The translations under genes and the position numbers were made by a program. Positions 41,082-49,720 of a DNA stretch of 64,000 nt are shown here, one piece after another. The notes beneath the pieces are model-generated. The model had not been told where the DNA came from and ran no database searches. It was given only the letters and a program-made list of their open reading frames with translations. The DNA is taken from contig NZ_CP108364.1 of NCBI RefSeq assembly GCF_035946055.1, forward strand, positions 5,890,001-5,954,000. The letters run 5' to 3'. The stretch comes from Streptomyces sp. NBC_01341 (GTDB taxonomy: Bacteria; Actinomycetota; Actinomycetes; Streptomycetales; Streptomycetaceae). Positions within the stretch are counted from its first letter, which is position 1. Each line of letters starts with the position of its first letter.

Positions 41082-42350
41082 TCACCTGTACAGCAGGTAC
41101 TCCCGCCGCGTCTTCCGGAACGCGGCGAGGTCTGCGGCCCAGGCTCCCACCACCTCGTCGGTGTCCGCCCCCGCGTCGATCATCGTGCGGACCCGGGTGT
41201 TGCCCGAGAGCCGGTCGATGGCGTTGTCGGGCCGCCAGCCGAACCCGCTCCAGGTTTGCCTGGCCGTCACCAGCAGCGCGATCCCGGTGCGCACCGGGTC
41301 GAAGACCTCCCGGTCCTGGACGTGCACCTGCACCCCGCCCACCGTCTTCCCCTGGAACTTGGAGAACGTCGGCGTGAAGTAGGCCTCGCGGAACGCCACC
41401 CCGGGCAGCTCCAGCGCGTTCGCGGCGGCCGCCCAGCGGTGGTCGACGCCTTCCGCGCCCAGCAGCTCGAACGGCCGCGTCGTGCCCCGGCCCTCGGACA
41501 GGAGCGTGCCTTCGAACAGACACGTACCCGAGTAGACCAGCGCCGTCTCCGGGGTCGGCATGTTAGGGCTCGGCGGGACCCAGGGCAGACCCGTCGCGTC
41601 GAAGAAGTCGCCGCGCCGCCATCCCGACATCTTCACGACGTCCAGCTCCACGGGGCGGTCCGCCAGGAACTCGGAGTTGAAGAGCAGTGCCAGCTCCGCG
41701 ACCGTCATGCCGTGCGCCTGGGAGATCTCCCGGCGGCCCACGAACGACGCGAAGGCCCGGTCGAGCACGGGACCCAGGGCGGCGCGGCCGGTGACCGGGT
41801 TCGGCCGGTCCAGCACGACGAACCGCTTGCCGGCGAGCGCCGCCGCCTCCATGCAGTCGTAGAGCGTCCAGATGTACGTGTAGAAGCGGGCCCCCGCGTC
41901 CTGGATGTCGAACACCACGGTGTCGACTCCCGAGGCCGTGAAGATGTCGGCGAGGGCCTGCCCGCTCTTCAGATACGTGTCGTAGACCGGGAGCCCGGTG
42001 GCGGGGTCGTCATAGCGTCCCTCGGAACCGCCGGCCTGCGCCGTCCCGCGGAAACCGTGCTCGGGTCCGAAGACCGCGGTCAGGTTCACGCGGTCGTCGG
42101 GGTGCATCACGTCGACGATGTGCCGGACGTCCGAGGTGATCCCGGTGGGGTTCGTGACGATGCCGACCTTCTCCCCGGCCAGCATCCGGTAGCCGTCGGC
42201 GGCGAGCCGGTCGAAGCCGGTCCGGACACCGCCGTGCCCGGCTCCGTGCCCCCGGCCCGCTGCCGCGGCCGTCCCTGGCCCGGCGGCGGTTGCCGCGAGG
42301 GCCCCGATCGCTCCGCCGGCGGCCAGCACACCACGCCTGGACAGGGTCAT
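41082..42350 (-). CDS. namZ: Exo-beta-N-acetylmuramidase NamZ (DUF1343, GH171)
   Basis: A 422-aa exported glycosidase. ATG 42350 has GGAGGTAG upstream. The N-terminus has a twin-arginine signal (SRRGVLAAGG, then an alanine-rich core). The body has DUF1343 landmarks: GEKVGIVTNPTGI, FGPEHGFRG, FDIQDAGARFYTYIWTLY in parts, LDRPNP, EGTLLSEGRGTTRPFE in parts, and TPTFSKFQG. Members of this family remove N-acetylmuramic acid from the non-reducing ends of peptidoglycan chains. Next to a PGRP amidase it points to wall turnover or recycling, or to predation on other bacteria. Divergent from the SDR operon. Confidence 0.88.
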   Translation of the reverse strand: MTLSRRGVLAAGGAIGALAATAAGPGTAAAAGRGHGAGHGGVRTGFDRLAADGYRMLAGEKVGIVTNPTGITSDVRHIVDVMHPDDRVNLTAVFGPEHGFRGTAQAGGSEGRYDDPATGLPVYDTYLKSGQALADIFTASGVDTVVFDIQDAGARFYTYIWTLYDCMEAAALAGKRFVVLDRPNPVTGRAALGPVLDRAFASFVGRREISQAHGMTVAELALLFNSEFLADRPVELDVVKMSGWRRGDFFDATGLPWVPPSPNMPTPETALVYSGTCLFEGTLLSEGRGTTRPFELLGAEGVDHRWAAAANALELPGVAFREAYFTPTFSKFQGKTVGGVQVHVQDREVFDPVRTGIALLVTARQTWSGFGWRPDNAIDRLSGNTRVRTMIDAGADTDEVVGAWAADLAAFRKTRREYLLYR

Positions 42351-42425
42351 TCCACTACCTCCATGATCGCGACGACTGCCTTGGTCACGCACGCTAGCGC
42401 GCGTGTGGTCTACACGGAACGCCTT

Positions 42426-42447
42426 GGACTGGGCAGATTCCCAGTCC
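42426..42447. promoter_or_regulatory. Inverted repeat in the namZ-SDR divergent region
   Basis: Perfect 8-bp arms GGACTGGG / CCCAGTCC around CAGATT, midway between the two divergent genes and distinct from the TetR-type element at 42473. Possible operator for namZ. Confidence 0.35.
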
Positions 42448-42472
42448 TGCCCCGGGCCCCTTCCCGGATCAC

Positions 42473-42490
42473 ATACCGACTGGTTAGTCT
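42473..42490. promoter_or_regulatory. Operator-like element before the SDR-ligase-TetR operon
   Basis: ATACCGACTGGTTAGTCT, preceded by AC. Its first half (ACATACCGACTGGT) is identical, on the opposite strand, to the element before the ACAD-kinase operon at 49703-49723. It lies 33 bp before the SDR start, over the likely promoter. Confidence 0.7.
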
Positions 42491-42522
42491 GCCGGGTAGG
42501 ACGCACGGGAAAGGCGGGACCG

Positions 42523-43287
42523 ATGAGTACGGTGCAGGGCGCTGGCGTAGTGGTGACCGGAGCCGGAGGCGGCATCGGAGCCGCCCTGGCCCGCAGATTC
42601 GCCGCGGAGGGCGCACGGGTCGTCGTCAACGACCTGAAGGCGGACCGGGTCGAAGCCCTCGCCGAGGAGATCGGCGGCACCGTCGTGGCCGGCGACGCGT
42701 CCACCGTCGTGGACGCCGCACGCGAAGCCCTCGGCGGCACGGTGGACGTCTACTGCGCCAACGCCGGTCTCGCCTCGGGAGGCGACGCCTTCGCCGAGGA
42801 GGACGTGTGGGCGGCGGCCTGGGACGTCAACGTGATGGCGCACGTCCGTGCGGCCAGGGCGCTCCTGCCGGAGTGGCTGGAGCGCGGCAGCGGCCGTTTC
42901 GTCTCCACCGCGTCGGCGGCGGGTCTGCTCACGATGATCGGGGCTGCTCCTTACAGCGTTTCCAAGCACGGTGCCGTCGCCTTCGCCGAGTGGCTCTCCC
43001 TGACCTACCGGCACCGCGGCATCAAGGTCCACACGATCTGCCCCCAGGGGGTGCGAACGGACATGCTCACGGCCGCCGGATCGGCGGGCGACCTCGTCCT
43101 CGCCCCCACCGCGATCGAACCGGAAGCGGTCGCCGGCGCGCTGTTCGAGGCGATGGAGCAGGACCGTTTCCTGGTGCTGCCGCACCCCGAGGTGGCCGGC
43201 TACTACCGCGCCCGCGCCAAGGACCCCGACCACTGGATCGGCAGCATGAACCACCTGCAGCGGAAGTGGGAGGAGGCCGGAGCATGA
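42523..43287 (+). CDS. Short-chain dehydrogenase/reductase (SDR)
   Basis: A 254-aa NAD(P)-dependent oxidoreductase. Cofactor loop TGAGGGIG near residues 12-19, NAG motif CANAG, and catalytic Tyr144 and Lys148 in PYSVSK with an upstream Ser in STASAAG. The start follows AAGGCGGG. The stop overlaps the acyl-CoA ligase start as ATGA, so the two are co-translated. It could act on a keto or hydroxy acyl-CoA. In the Pseudomonas levulinate pathway LvaD, an SDR, reduces levulinyl-CoA to 4-hydroxyvaleryl-CoA, and that role is proposed here from gene content only. Confidence 0.88.
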   Translation: MSTVQGAGVVVTGAGGGIGAALARRFAAEGARVVVNDLKADRVEALAEEIGGTVVAGDASTVVDAAREALGGTVDVYCANAGLASGGDAFAEEDVWAAAWDVNVMAHVRAARALLPEWLERGSGRFVSTASAAGLLTMIGAAPYSVSKHGAVAFAEWLSLTYRHRGIKVHTICPQGVRTDMLTAAGSAGDLVLAPTAIEPEAVAGALFEAMEQDRFLVLPHPEVAGYYRARAKDPDHWIGSMNHLQRKWEEAGA

Positions 43288-44951
43288 CCGAGTCGATCTA
43301 CGCGGCGAAGCCCTGGACGGCACTGCTCAGCGAGGCCCAGCTCGCTCCCGTGCACCCTGCCGAGACCGTGGTCCACGCCTTCCGGGCGGCCGTCGGGCGG
43401 GCCCCGGACCACACCGCGCTCGCCTACTTCGACGGACGCCTCAGCTATCGCGAGGCCGACGCGCTCTCGGACTCCGTGGCCGGACACCTGGCGGCCGAGG
43501 GGCTGGAGCGCGGCGACCGGGTGGCGATCATGCTGCAGAACACCCCGCACTTCGTGATCGCCCTGCTCGGTGCCTGGAAGGCCGGCGCGACCGTCGTCCC
43601 GCTCAACCCGATGTACAAGTCCGGCGAGGTCGGGCACGTGCTGAAGGACGCACAGGTCGGCGCACTGATCTGCTCCGACCGGGCCTGGGCGTCCTACCTG
43701 CGGGCCACGGCCGAGGCCGCCCCCGCCGTGCGCATCGCGGTCACCGCCTGCGAGCTCGACCTCCAGTCGGCCGACGACCCGCGCGTCCTGAACTTCGAGC
43801 GGATGCCCGCGCCGGGCCCGGACGACTGGGCCGACGACCTGCTGGACGTGGCACGCCGGGGCCTCGCCGCCCCCGCGGGCCGGGAACTCACCGCCGCGGA
43901 CACCGCCCTGATCAGCTACACCTCCGGGACGAGCGGCACCCCCAAGGGCGCCATGAACTCCCAGGGCAACATCATGGTCAACGCGGAGCGGCAGCGCGCG
44001 GGCCACCCCATCGCCGAGGGCTCGGCCTACTTCGCCCTCGCGCCGCTCTTCCACATCACCGGCATGGTGTGCCAGCTCGCCGCCTGCATCGCGAACGCCG
44101 GCACCCTGGTCCTCGCCTACCGCTTCGAGGCGAGCGTCGTCCTGGAGGCCTTCGCCGAGCACCGTCCCGCCTACACCGTGGGTCCGTCGACCGCCTTCAT
44201 GGCGCTCGCCGCGCATCCGGGCGTCACCCGGGAGCACTTCGCCTCGTTCCAGGTGATCTCCTCCGGCGGCGCACCGCTGCCGCCGGCGCTGGTCGAGAAG
44301 TTCCGCGAGGGCTTCGGCCCGTACATCCGCAACGGCTACGGGCTCACCGAGTGCACCGCACCCTGCGCCTCCGTACCGCCGGAGCACGAGGCGCCCGTCG
44401 ACCCGGTGTCCGGAACCCTGTCGGTCGGCGTCCCGGGGCCCGACACGCTGGTACGGATCATCGATGAGAAGGGCGACGACGTCCCCTTCGGCGAGCAGGG
44501 CGAGATCGCCGTACGCGGTCCCCAGGTCGTGTCCGGCTACTGGAACCTGCCCGAGGCCACCGAGGCGTCCTTCCCCGGCGGGGAACTGCGCACCGGCGAC
44601 ATCGGCTTCATGGACTCCGCGGGCTGGCTGTACGTCGTCGACCGCAAGAAGGACATGATCAACGCCTCCGGCTTCAAGGTCTGGCCGCGTGAGGTCGAGG
44701 ACGTCCTCTACACCCACCCGGCCGTGCGCGAGGCGGCCGTCGTGGGTGTCCCCGACGCCTACCGGGGCGAGACGGTCCGGGCCTACGTCAGCCTGCGCCC
44801 GGGAGCCGAGACGGACGCCGCCGAGCTCGGCGCGTACTGCAAGGAGCGGCTGGCCGCGTACAAGTACCCCCGCGAAGTGGAGATCCTGACGGAACTCCCC
44901 AAGACGGCGAGTGGGAAGATCCTGAGGCGGGAACTGCGTTCCCCCCGGTAG
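43284..44951 (+). CDS. Acyl-CoA synthetase / AMP-dependent ligase
   Basis: A 555-aa adenylate-forming enzyme making an acyl-CoA from a free acid, ATP and CoA. P-loop YTSGTSGTPKGAM, motif ISSGGAPLPP, YGLTECTAP, the hinge region GELRTGDIGF and YVVDRKKDMI, and catalytic-Lys motif TASGKILRR at the C-terminus are all present. It starts in the SDR stop codon and ends 39 bp before the TetR gene, so the three form one operon. The side-chain preference cannot be read. The regulator and partner genes suggest a hydroxy- or keto-acid, or a medium/long fatty acid. Confidence 0.92.
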   Translation: MTESIYAAKPWTALLSEAQLAPVHPAETVVHAFRAAVGRAPDHTALAYFDGRLSYREADALSDSVAGHLAAEGLERGDRVAIMLQNTPHFVIALLGAWKAGATVVPLNPMYKSGEVGHVLKDAQVGALICSDRAWASYLRATAEAAPAVRIAVTACELDLQSADDPRVLNFERMPAPGPDDWADDLLDVARRGLAAPAGRELTAADTALISYTSGTSGTPKGAMNSQGNIMVNAERQRAGHPIAEGSAYFALAPLFHITGMVCQLAACIANAGTLVLAYRFEASVVLEAFAEHRPAYTVGPSTAFMALAAHPGVTREHFASFQVISSGGAPLPPALVEKFREGFGPYIRNGYGLTECTAPCASVPPEHEAPVDPVSGTLSVGVPGPDTLVRIIDEKGDDVPFGEQGEIAVRGPQVVSGYWNLPEATEASFPGGELRTGDIGFMDSAGWLYVVDRKKDMINASGFKVWPREVEDVLYTHPAVREAAVVGVPDAYRGETVRAYVSLRPGAETDAAELGAYCKERLAAYKYPREVEILTELPKTASGKILRRELRSPR

Positions 44952-44990
44952 AGCGGTTCACGCGCGGTACGAGAGGGCAGGTGGCGGCAC

Positions 44991-45584
44991 ATGGCCAAGG
45001 CGACGGACGGGAACGGCGTGCCCGTCCCCCAGAGGCTGCTGGCCGCCGCCACCCGGCTCTTCGCGGAGCGCGGATACGACCGCACCTCCGTGCAGGAGAT
45101 CGTCGAGGCGGCGGGGGTCACCAAGGGGGCCCTCTACCACTACTTCGGCTCCAAGGAGGACCTCCTCCAGGAGGTCTACGCGCGGGTGCTGCGGCTCCAG
45201 CAGGAGCGCCTCGACGCGTTCGCCGACGCCGAGGCGCCCGTCGAGGAGCGGCTGCGGGACGCCGCGGCCGACGTCGTCGTCACGACCATCGACAACCTCG
45301 ACGACGCCTCCATCTTCTTCCGCTCGATGCACCACCTGAGCCCGGAGAAGAACAAGCAGGTGCGGATCGAGCGCCGCCGCTACCACGAGCGCTTCCGGGC
45401 CCTGATCGAGGAGGGGCAGCGGGCCGGTGTGTTCTCCTCCGCGACCCCGGCCGACCTGGTCGTCGACTACCACTTCGGCTCGGTGCACCACCTCTCCACG
45501 TGGTACCGCCCGGACGGCCCGCTCAGTCAGCGGGAGGTCGCCGACCACCTGGCGGACCTGCTGCTGAGGGCGCTGCGTCCCTGA
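44991..45584 (+). CDS. TetR family regulator of acyl-CoA operons
   Basis: A 197-aa regulator of the type common in fatty-acid degradation. The HTH is at residues about 12-60 (PVPQRLLAAATRLFAERGYD, VQEIVEAAGVTKGALYHYFGSKEDLL region). The C-terminal domain has RSMHHLSPEKNKQVRIERRRYHERF in parts, resembling the KstR2/FadR-like group. It is last gene of the SDR-ligase operon. I infer that it binds the ACATACCGACTGGT element before its own operon and before the ACAD-kinase operon. Confidence 0.88.
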   Translation: MAKATDGNGVPVPQRLLAAATRLFAERGYDRTSVQEIVEAAGVTKGALYHYFGSKEDLLQEVYARVLRLQQERLDAFADAEAPVEERLRDAAADVVVTTIDNLDDASIFFRSMHHLSPEKNKQVRIERRRYHERFRALIEEGQRAGVFSSATPADLVVDYHFGSVHHLSTWYRPDGPLSQREVADHLADLLLRALRP

Positions 45585-45639
45585 GAGCGCCGCCCCCCCC
45601 CGACGGATCCGCGCCCCTGACGGACCGGACCGCCGGGCT

Positions 45640-45661
45640 GCGGGGCCTGCGGGGGCCCCGC
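45640..45661 (+). terminator. Terminator candidate after the TetR gene
   Basis: Eight-base perfect arms GCGGGGCC / GGCCCCGC with a six-base loop, 55 bp past the TetR stop and shortly before the end of the opposing small gene. Confidence 0.5.
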
Positions 45662-45679
45662 CGGCCGTCTGCGGCGGGA

Positions 45680-45937
45680 TCAGCCGGGATCCGGTAGGCC
45701 GAGGGCGGTGAGGAGTTCCGAGGCGAACTCCTCCGCGAGGACGGCGGATCCGGGGAGCGCCTTCCGTACGAGCTCCTCGTCCGCGTTCAGCTCCCGCGGC
45801 GGCTGACCAGTTCCCTTGCCGCCCCGACGGGGTGCTCGGGCCCGGCCGCCCGGGCCGGAAGCGGCGGGACGCTCTCCTGATGTGTCCGTATACCGGACGG
45901 TGCTGTCCGAATCCTGCTCTTGACGGTACGCGGACAT
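45680..45937 (-). CDS. Possible small hydrophilic protein
   Basis: An 85-aa open frame from ATG 45937 (MSAYRQEQDSDSTVRY). A basic, Gly/Arg-rich middle (GGRARAPRRGGKGTG) is followed by an acidic amphipathic C-terminal helix (NADEELVRKALPGSAVLAEEFASELLTALGL in parts) that looks protein-like. There is no ribosome site before the ATG, so the start is uncertain and a leaderless message would be needed. Divergent from the aminopeptidase gene. It may be a genuine conserved small protein or a chance frame. Confidence 0.42.
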   Translation of the reverse strand: MSAYRQEQDSDSTVRYTDTSGERPAASGPGGRARAPRRGGKGTGQPPRELNADEELVRKALPGSAVLAEEFASELLTALGLPDPG

Positions 45938-46046
45938 TGATTGAGCATCGGGGGCGCACTTCGCACCGCCAGCTCCAGGCCCCGGCCGTGCACGGACGGG
46001 GACCCCCGCACGTTCCGTCACTCCCCAACGGAATCCGGAGCCCGAC

Positions 46047-47363
46047 ATGAGACCTCTCCGCCTCAGATCCCTGCCCGCCGTCGCGCTCGCCGCGACCGCC
46101 CTGCTGGCAGCCGCCGCCCCCGCGGTCCACGCGGAGCCGGCCGCCCCCGCGGTCGCTGCCGCCGCCCCCGACATACCCCTGGCCAACGTCAAGGCGCACC
46201 TCACGCAGCTGCAGTCGATCGCCACCGCCAACGGCGGCAACCGGGCCCACGGGCGCACCGGTTACAAGGCGTCCATCGACTACGTGAAGGCCAAGCTGGA
46301 CGCGGCCGGATACACCACGGCCCTCCAGCAGTTCACCTCCGGCGGCGCCACCGGGTACAACCTCGTCGCCGACTGGCCGGGCGGTGACCCGAACAACGTC
46401 CTCATGGCCGGTTCGCACCTCGACTCGGTGACCTCCGGAGCCGGGATCAACGACAACGGTTCCGGATCGGCGGCCGTGCTGGAAACCGCCCTCGCGGTCT
46501 CCCGGGCGCAGCTCGCGCCCGACAAGCACCTGCGGTTCGCCTGGTGGGGAGCCGAGGAGCTGGGCCTCGTCGGATCGAAGTACTACGTCAACAACCTGGC
46601 CTCCACCGAGCGTTCCAAGCTCGCCGGCTATCTCAACTTCGACATGATCGGCTCGCCCAACCCGGGCTACTTCGTCTACGACGACGACCCGGTCATCGAG
46701 CAGACCTTCAAGGACTACTACGCCGGTCTGTCGATACCCACGGAGATCGAGACCGAGGGCGACGGACGTTCCGACCACGCCCCGTTCAAGAGCGCGGGCG
46801 TCCCCGTCGGCGGCCTGTTCTCGGGCGCGGACTACACGAAGACGAGCGCCCAGGCCCAGAAGTGGGGCGGCACGGCCGGCCAGGCCTTCGACCGCTGCTA
46901 CCACTCGTCGTGCGACACGACGACGAACATCAACGACACGGCCCTGGACCGCAACAGCGACGCGGTGGCCCACGCGATATGGACCCTGTCCGCCGGGACG
47001 GTCACCCCGCCGACCGGGACGGTCTTCAGCAACGCCGCCAACTACAACGTGCCCGACAACGGCGCCGCGGTGACCTCCCCGGTCGCGGTGACCGGGCGCA
47101 CGGGCAACGCCCCGTCCGCGCTCAAGGTCGGTGTGGACATCAAGCACACCTACCGGGGTGACCTCGTCGTCGACCTGCTCGCCCCCGACGGCACGGCCTA
47201 CCGGCTGAAGAACTCCAGCAGCAGCGACTCCGCCGACAACGTGATCGCGACGTACACGGTCAACGCGTCGAGCGAGGTCGCCAACGGCACCTGGAAGCTC
47301 CAGGTCAGGGATGTCGCCGCGCAGGACACGGGCTACATCGACAGCTGGCAGCTCACTTTCTGA
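46047..47363 (+). CDS. Secreted M28 zinc aminopeptidase (SGAP type) with P-domain
   Basis: A 438-aa exported peptidase removing N-terminal, preferably hydrophobic, residues. After a signal peptide and short propeptide the mature chain should begin APDIPLANVKAHL (residue 40), as in the S. griseus aminopeptidase, which it follows very closely. The co-catalytic zinc ligands of SGAP are conserved, for example His124 in GSHLDSV (mature His85), then GINDNGSG, WWGAEELGL with the catalytic Glu, NFDMIGS and SDHAPF. The C-terminal ~120 residues form a P/Homo B domain (NVPDNGAAVTSPVAV, VDLLAPDGT, GTWKLQVRD). This domain is absent from mature SGAP and is probably removed after secretion. Confidence 0.93.
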   Translation: MRPLRLRSLPAVALAATALLAAAAPAVHAEPAAPAVAAAAPDIPLANVKAHLTQLQSIATANGGNRAHGRTGYKASIDYVKAKLDAAGYTTALQQFTSGGATGYNLVADWPGGDPNNVLMAGSHLDSVTSGAGINDNGSGSAAVLETALAVSRAQLAPDKHLRFAWWGAEELGLVGSKYYVNNLASTERSKLAGYLNFDMIGSPNPGYFVYDDDPVIEQTFKDYYAGLSIPTEIETEGDGRSDHAPFKSAGVPVGGLFSGADYTKTSAQAQKWGGTAGQAFDRCYHSSCDTTTNINDTALDRNSDAVAHAIWTLSAGTVTPPTGTVFSNAANYNVPDNGAAVTSPVAVTGRTGNAPSALKVGVDIKHTYRGDLVVDLLAPDGTAYRLKNSSSSDSADNVIATYTVNASSEVANGTWKLQVRDVAAQDTGYIDSWQLTF

Positions 47364-47381
47364 CCCGCCTTCCGACCCGCC

Positions 47382-47408
47382 GGGGAGGCGCCGTACGGGC
47401 GCCTCCCC
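47382..47408. terminator. Bidirectional terminator between aminopeptidase and ACAD genes
   Basis: Perfect 11-bp arms GGGGAGGCGCC / GGCGCCTCCCC with a five-base loop in the 55-bp gap between two convergent genes. Confidence 0.8.
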
Positions 47409-47418
47409 GCACCGGGGT

Positions 47419-48633
47419 TCAGAGGTACTTCTTGATCTCCCGCCGCGCCAGCGACCGCTGGTGCACCTCGTCCGGTCCGTCCGCCAGCCGCAGCGTCCGC
47501 GCCGAGGCCCAGAGTTCGGCCAGCGGGAAGTCCTGGCTGACGCCCCCGGCGCCGTACAGCTGCACCGCCCGGTCGAGGATGTCGCAGACCGCGCGCGGGG
47601 TGGCGATCTTGATCGACTGGATCTCGGTGTGCGCCCCCCGGTTGCCCACCGTGTCCATCAGCCACGCCGTCTTCAGGACCAGCAGCCGCAGCTGCTCCAC
47701 CGTCACCCGGGCGTCCGCGATCCAGTTCTGGACGACGCCCTGCTGGGCGAGCGGCTTGCCGAAGGTGTTGCGGGCGACGGCCCGCCTGCACATCAGCTCG
47801 ATCGCGCGCTCGGCCATCCCGATCAGCCGCATGCAGTGGTGGATACGGCCGGGACCCAGCCGCGCCTGGGCGATGGCGAAGCCGCCGCCCTCCTCGCCGA
47901 TCAGGTTCGAGGCCGGCACGCGCACGTCGGTGAACACGACCTCGGCGTGGCCGCCGTGCGAATGGTCCTCGTAGCCGTACACCTGCATCGCCCGGCGCAC
48001 CTCCAGCCCCGGGGTGTCGCGCGGGACGAGGATCATCGACTGCTGGCGCCGGATGTCCTCGCCGTCCGGGTCCGTCTTGCCCATCACGATGAAGACCGCG
48101 CAGTCGGGGTTCATCGCCCCGGAGATGTACCACTTGCGCCCGTTGATGACGTAGTCCCCGCCGTCCCGGGCGATCCGCGTCTCGATGTTCGTCGCGTCCG
48201 ACGAGGCCACCTCGGGCTCCGTCATCGCGAACGCCGAGCGGATGTCCCCGGCCAGCAGCGGCTCCAGCCACTGCTTCTTCTGTGCGTCCGAGCCGAACTG
48301 GGAGAGCACCTCCATGTTCCCGGTGTCCGGGGCCGCGCAGTTCACCGCGGTGGGCGCCAGATGGGGGCTGCGGCCGGTGATCTCGGCCAGCGGGGCGTAC
48401 TGGAGGTTCGTCAGCCCGGCGCCGTACTCCGCGTCCGGGAGGAAGAGGTTCCACAGGCCCTGCCTGCGTGCCTCCGCCTTGAGTTCCCCGACGATCCGGG
48501 GAGTGTCCCACGGCGAGGCGAGCTGTGCGCGCTGCTCCTCGGCGACCTGCTCGGCGGGGTACACGTGCTCGTCCATGAACGCGAGCAGCCTGGTGCGCAG
48601 CTCCTCGGTACGGGAGTCGAATGCGAAGTCCAC
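47419..48633 (-). CDS. Acyl-CoA dehydrogenase of the ACAD10/11 (LvaC) type
   Basis: A 404-aa flavoprotein. FAD/substrate segments are MTEPEVASSDATN, YVINGRKWYISGA and GRIHHCMRLIGMAERA, and the C-terminus has the diagnostic DGPDEVHQRSLARREIKKYL in parts. This branch corresponds to the dehydrogenase half of human ACAD10/ACAD11 and Pseudomonas LvaC. There it acts with an APH-fold kinase: a 4-hydroxyacyl-CoA is phosphorylated, then phosphate is eliminated and the product becomes a 3-hydroxyacyl-CoA. The kinase gene lies seven bases upstream on the same strand. Assignment to that chemistry is by family and context. Confidence 0.88.
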   Translation of the reverse strand: MDFAFDSRTEELRTRLLAFMDEHVYPAEQVAEEQRAQLASPWDTPRIVGELKAEARRQGLWNLFLPDAEYGAGLTNLQYAPLAEITGRSPHLAPTAVNCAAPDTGNMEVLSQFGSDAQKKQWLEPLLAGDIRSAFAMTEPEVASSDATNIETRIARDGGDYVINGRKWYISGAMNPDCAVFIVMGKTDPDGEDIRRQQSMILVPRDTPGLEVRRAMQVYGYEDHSHGGHAEVVFTDVRVPASNLIGEEGGGFAIAQARLGPGRIHHCMRLIGMAERAIELMCRRAVARNTFGKPLAQQGVVQNWIADARVTVEQLRLLVLKTAWLMDTVGNRGAHTEIQSIKIATPRAVCDILDRAVQLYGAGGVSQDFPLAELWASARTLRLADGPDEVHQRSLARREIKKYL

Positions 48634-48640
48634 GGTGTGA

Positions 48641-49663
48641 TCAGCCTTCCTGGAGGGTGGTGAGGCCGTGCGCGATGAAGACGGGGACCAGGTCGCCGAT
48701 GCGGTCGAAGCCGGCGCCGACCGTCTGGCCCAGCGTGTAGCGGTAGTGGATGCCCTCGAGGATCACGGCGAGCTTGAACCACGCGAACGCCGTGTACCAG
48801 GAGATGGCGGAGGTGGCACGGCCGGAACGCTCCGCGTAGCGCCGGATCAGCTCGGCGGGGCTGGGATGGCCCGCCGCGCCGCTCGTCGTGGAGACCGGCG
48901 ACTCGGGCAGGTCCAGATCGGAGCTGTACATCACCAGCAGCCCGAGGTCCGTCAGCGGGTCGCCGAGCGTCGACATCTCCCAGTCCAGTACGGCCTTGAT
49001 GCGGTCGTCGCCGCCGATCAGCACGTTGTCCAGGCGGTAGTCGCCGTGGACGACGGTGGGCGCGGGGGAGACGGGGAGCTCCCGGCCGAGCGAGGCGTGC
49101 AGTTCGTCGATGCCCGCGAGTTCGCGGTTGCGGGACGCGTCCAGTTGCTTCCCCCAGCGCCGCAACTGCCGGTCCAGGAAGCCGTCCGGGCGCCCGAAGT
49201 CGCCCAGGCCGACGCTCGCGGGATCCACCGCGTGCAGGTCCACCAGGGTGTCGACGAGCCCCAGGACGACGGCGCGGGTGCGCTCCGCGCCGAGCGGGGC
49301 GAGCTGCTCGGCGGTGCGGTACGGCGTCCCCTCGACGTACTCCATGACGTAGAACGGCGAGCCGATGACCGAGTCGTCCTCGCAGAGCAGGAGTGGCCGC
49401 GGCACCGGGACCGCCGTCGGGTGCAGGGCGCTGATCACGCGGTGCTCGCGCTTCATGTCGTGCGCGGTGGCGAGGACATGGCCCAGCGGCGGCCTGCGCA
49501 CGACCCACTGGCCGGAGCCGTCGGTGACGACGTAGGTGAGGTTCGAGCGTCCGCCCTCGATGACCCGGGCGTCGAGAGGTCCGTCGACCAGCCCCGGCCG
49601 TTCGCGGTCGAGATGGCCGCGCAGCAGGTCCAGGTCGAGACCTGGCGGGTGGACTGGGCTCAT
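48641..49663 (-). CDS. Aminoglycoside phosphotransferase-fold kinase (LvaA/ACAD10-11 kinase type)
   Basis: A 340-aa kinase. GGAGGTGCGC precedes ATG 49663, favouring it over the in-frame GTG at 49672. Landmarks are IEGGRSNLTYVV, WVVRRPPLG, the catalytic loop VHGDYRLDNVLI, the metal-binding AVLDWEMSTLGDPLTDLG, and IEWYT-like ISWYTAFAWFKLAVILEGI in parts. All kinase residues are present. Family members beside an ACAD phosphorylate 4-hydroxyacyl-CoAs rather than antibiotics. In mycobacteria a relative is mislabelled FadE36. It is first gene of the two-gene operon and carries the shared operator upstream. Confidence 0.87.
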   Translation of the reverse strand: MSPVHPPGLDLDLLRGHLDRERPGLVDGPLDARVIEGGRSNLTYVVTDGSGQWVVRRPPLGHVLATAHDMKREHRVISALHPTAVPVPRPLLLCEDDSVIGSPFYVMEYVEGTPYRTAEQLAPLGAERTRAVVLGLVDTLVDLHAVDPASVGLGDFGRPDGFLDRQLRRWGKQLDASRNRELAGIDELHASLGRELPVSPAPTVVHGDYRLDNVLIGGDDRIKAVLDWEMSTLGDPLTDLGLLVMYSSDLDLPESPVSTTSGAAGHPSPAELIRRYAERSGRATSAISWYTAFAWFKLAVILEGIHYRYTLGQTVGAGFDRIGDLVPVFIAHGLTTLQEG

Positions 49664-49702
49664 GGTGCGCACCTCCGAGGCGGTTGAACGGTCGGAACCA
49701 TG

Positions 49703-49720
49703 ATGCCGACCAGTCGGTAT
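49703..49720. promoter_or_regulatory. Operator before the kinase-ACAD operon
   Basis: Eighteen-base near-perfect palindrome ATGCCGAC-CA-GTCGGTAT (two mismatched pairs), 40 bp upstream of the kinase start. With the two bases after it, it shares ACCAGTCGGTATGT with the element before the SDR operon. The rest of 49664-49841 holds no gene. Confidence 0.75.

Noticed and set aside
41256..43283. Open frame extending the acyl-CoA ligase about 676 codons upstream
   Set aside because: The extension crosses namZ and the SDR gene on other frames. The ligase domain begins normally at 43284 with an ATGA overlap.
48641..49663. Aminoglycoside resistance kinase
   Set aside because: The fold is APH-like, but the operon partner is an ACAD10/11-type dehydrogenase and the family pairing points to hydroxyacyl-CoA phosphorylation.
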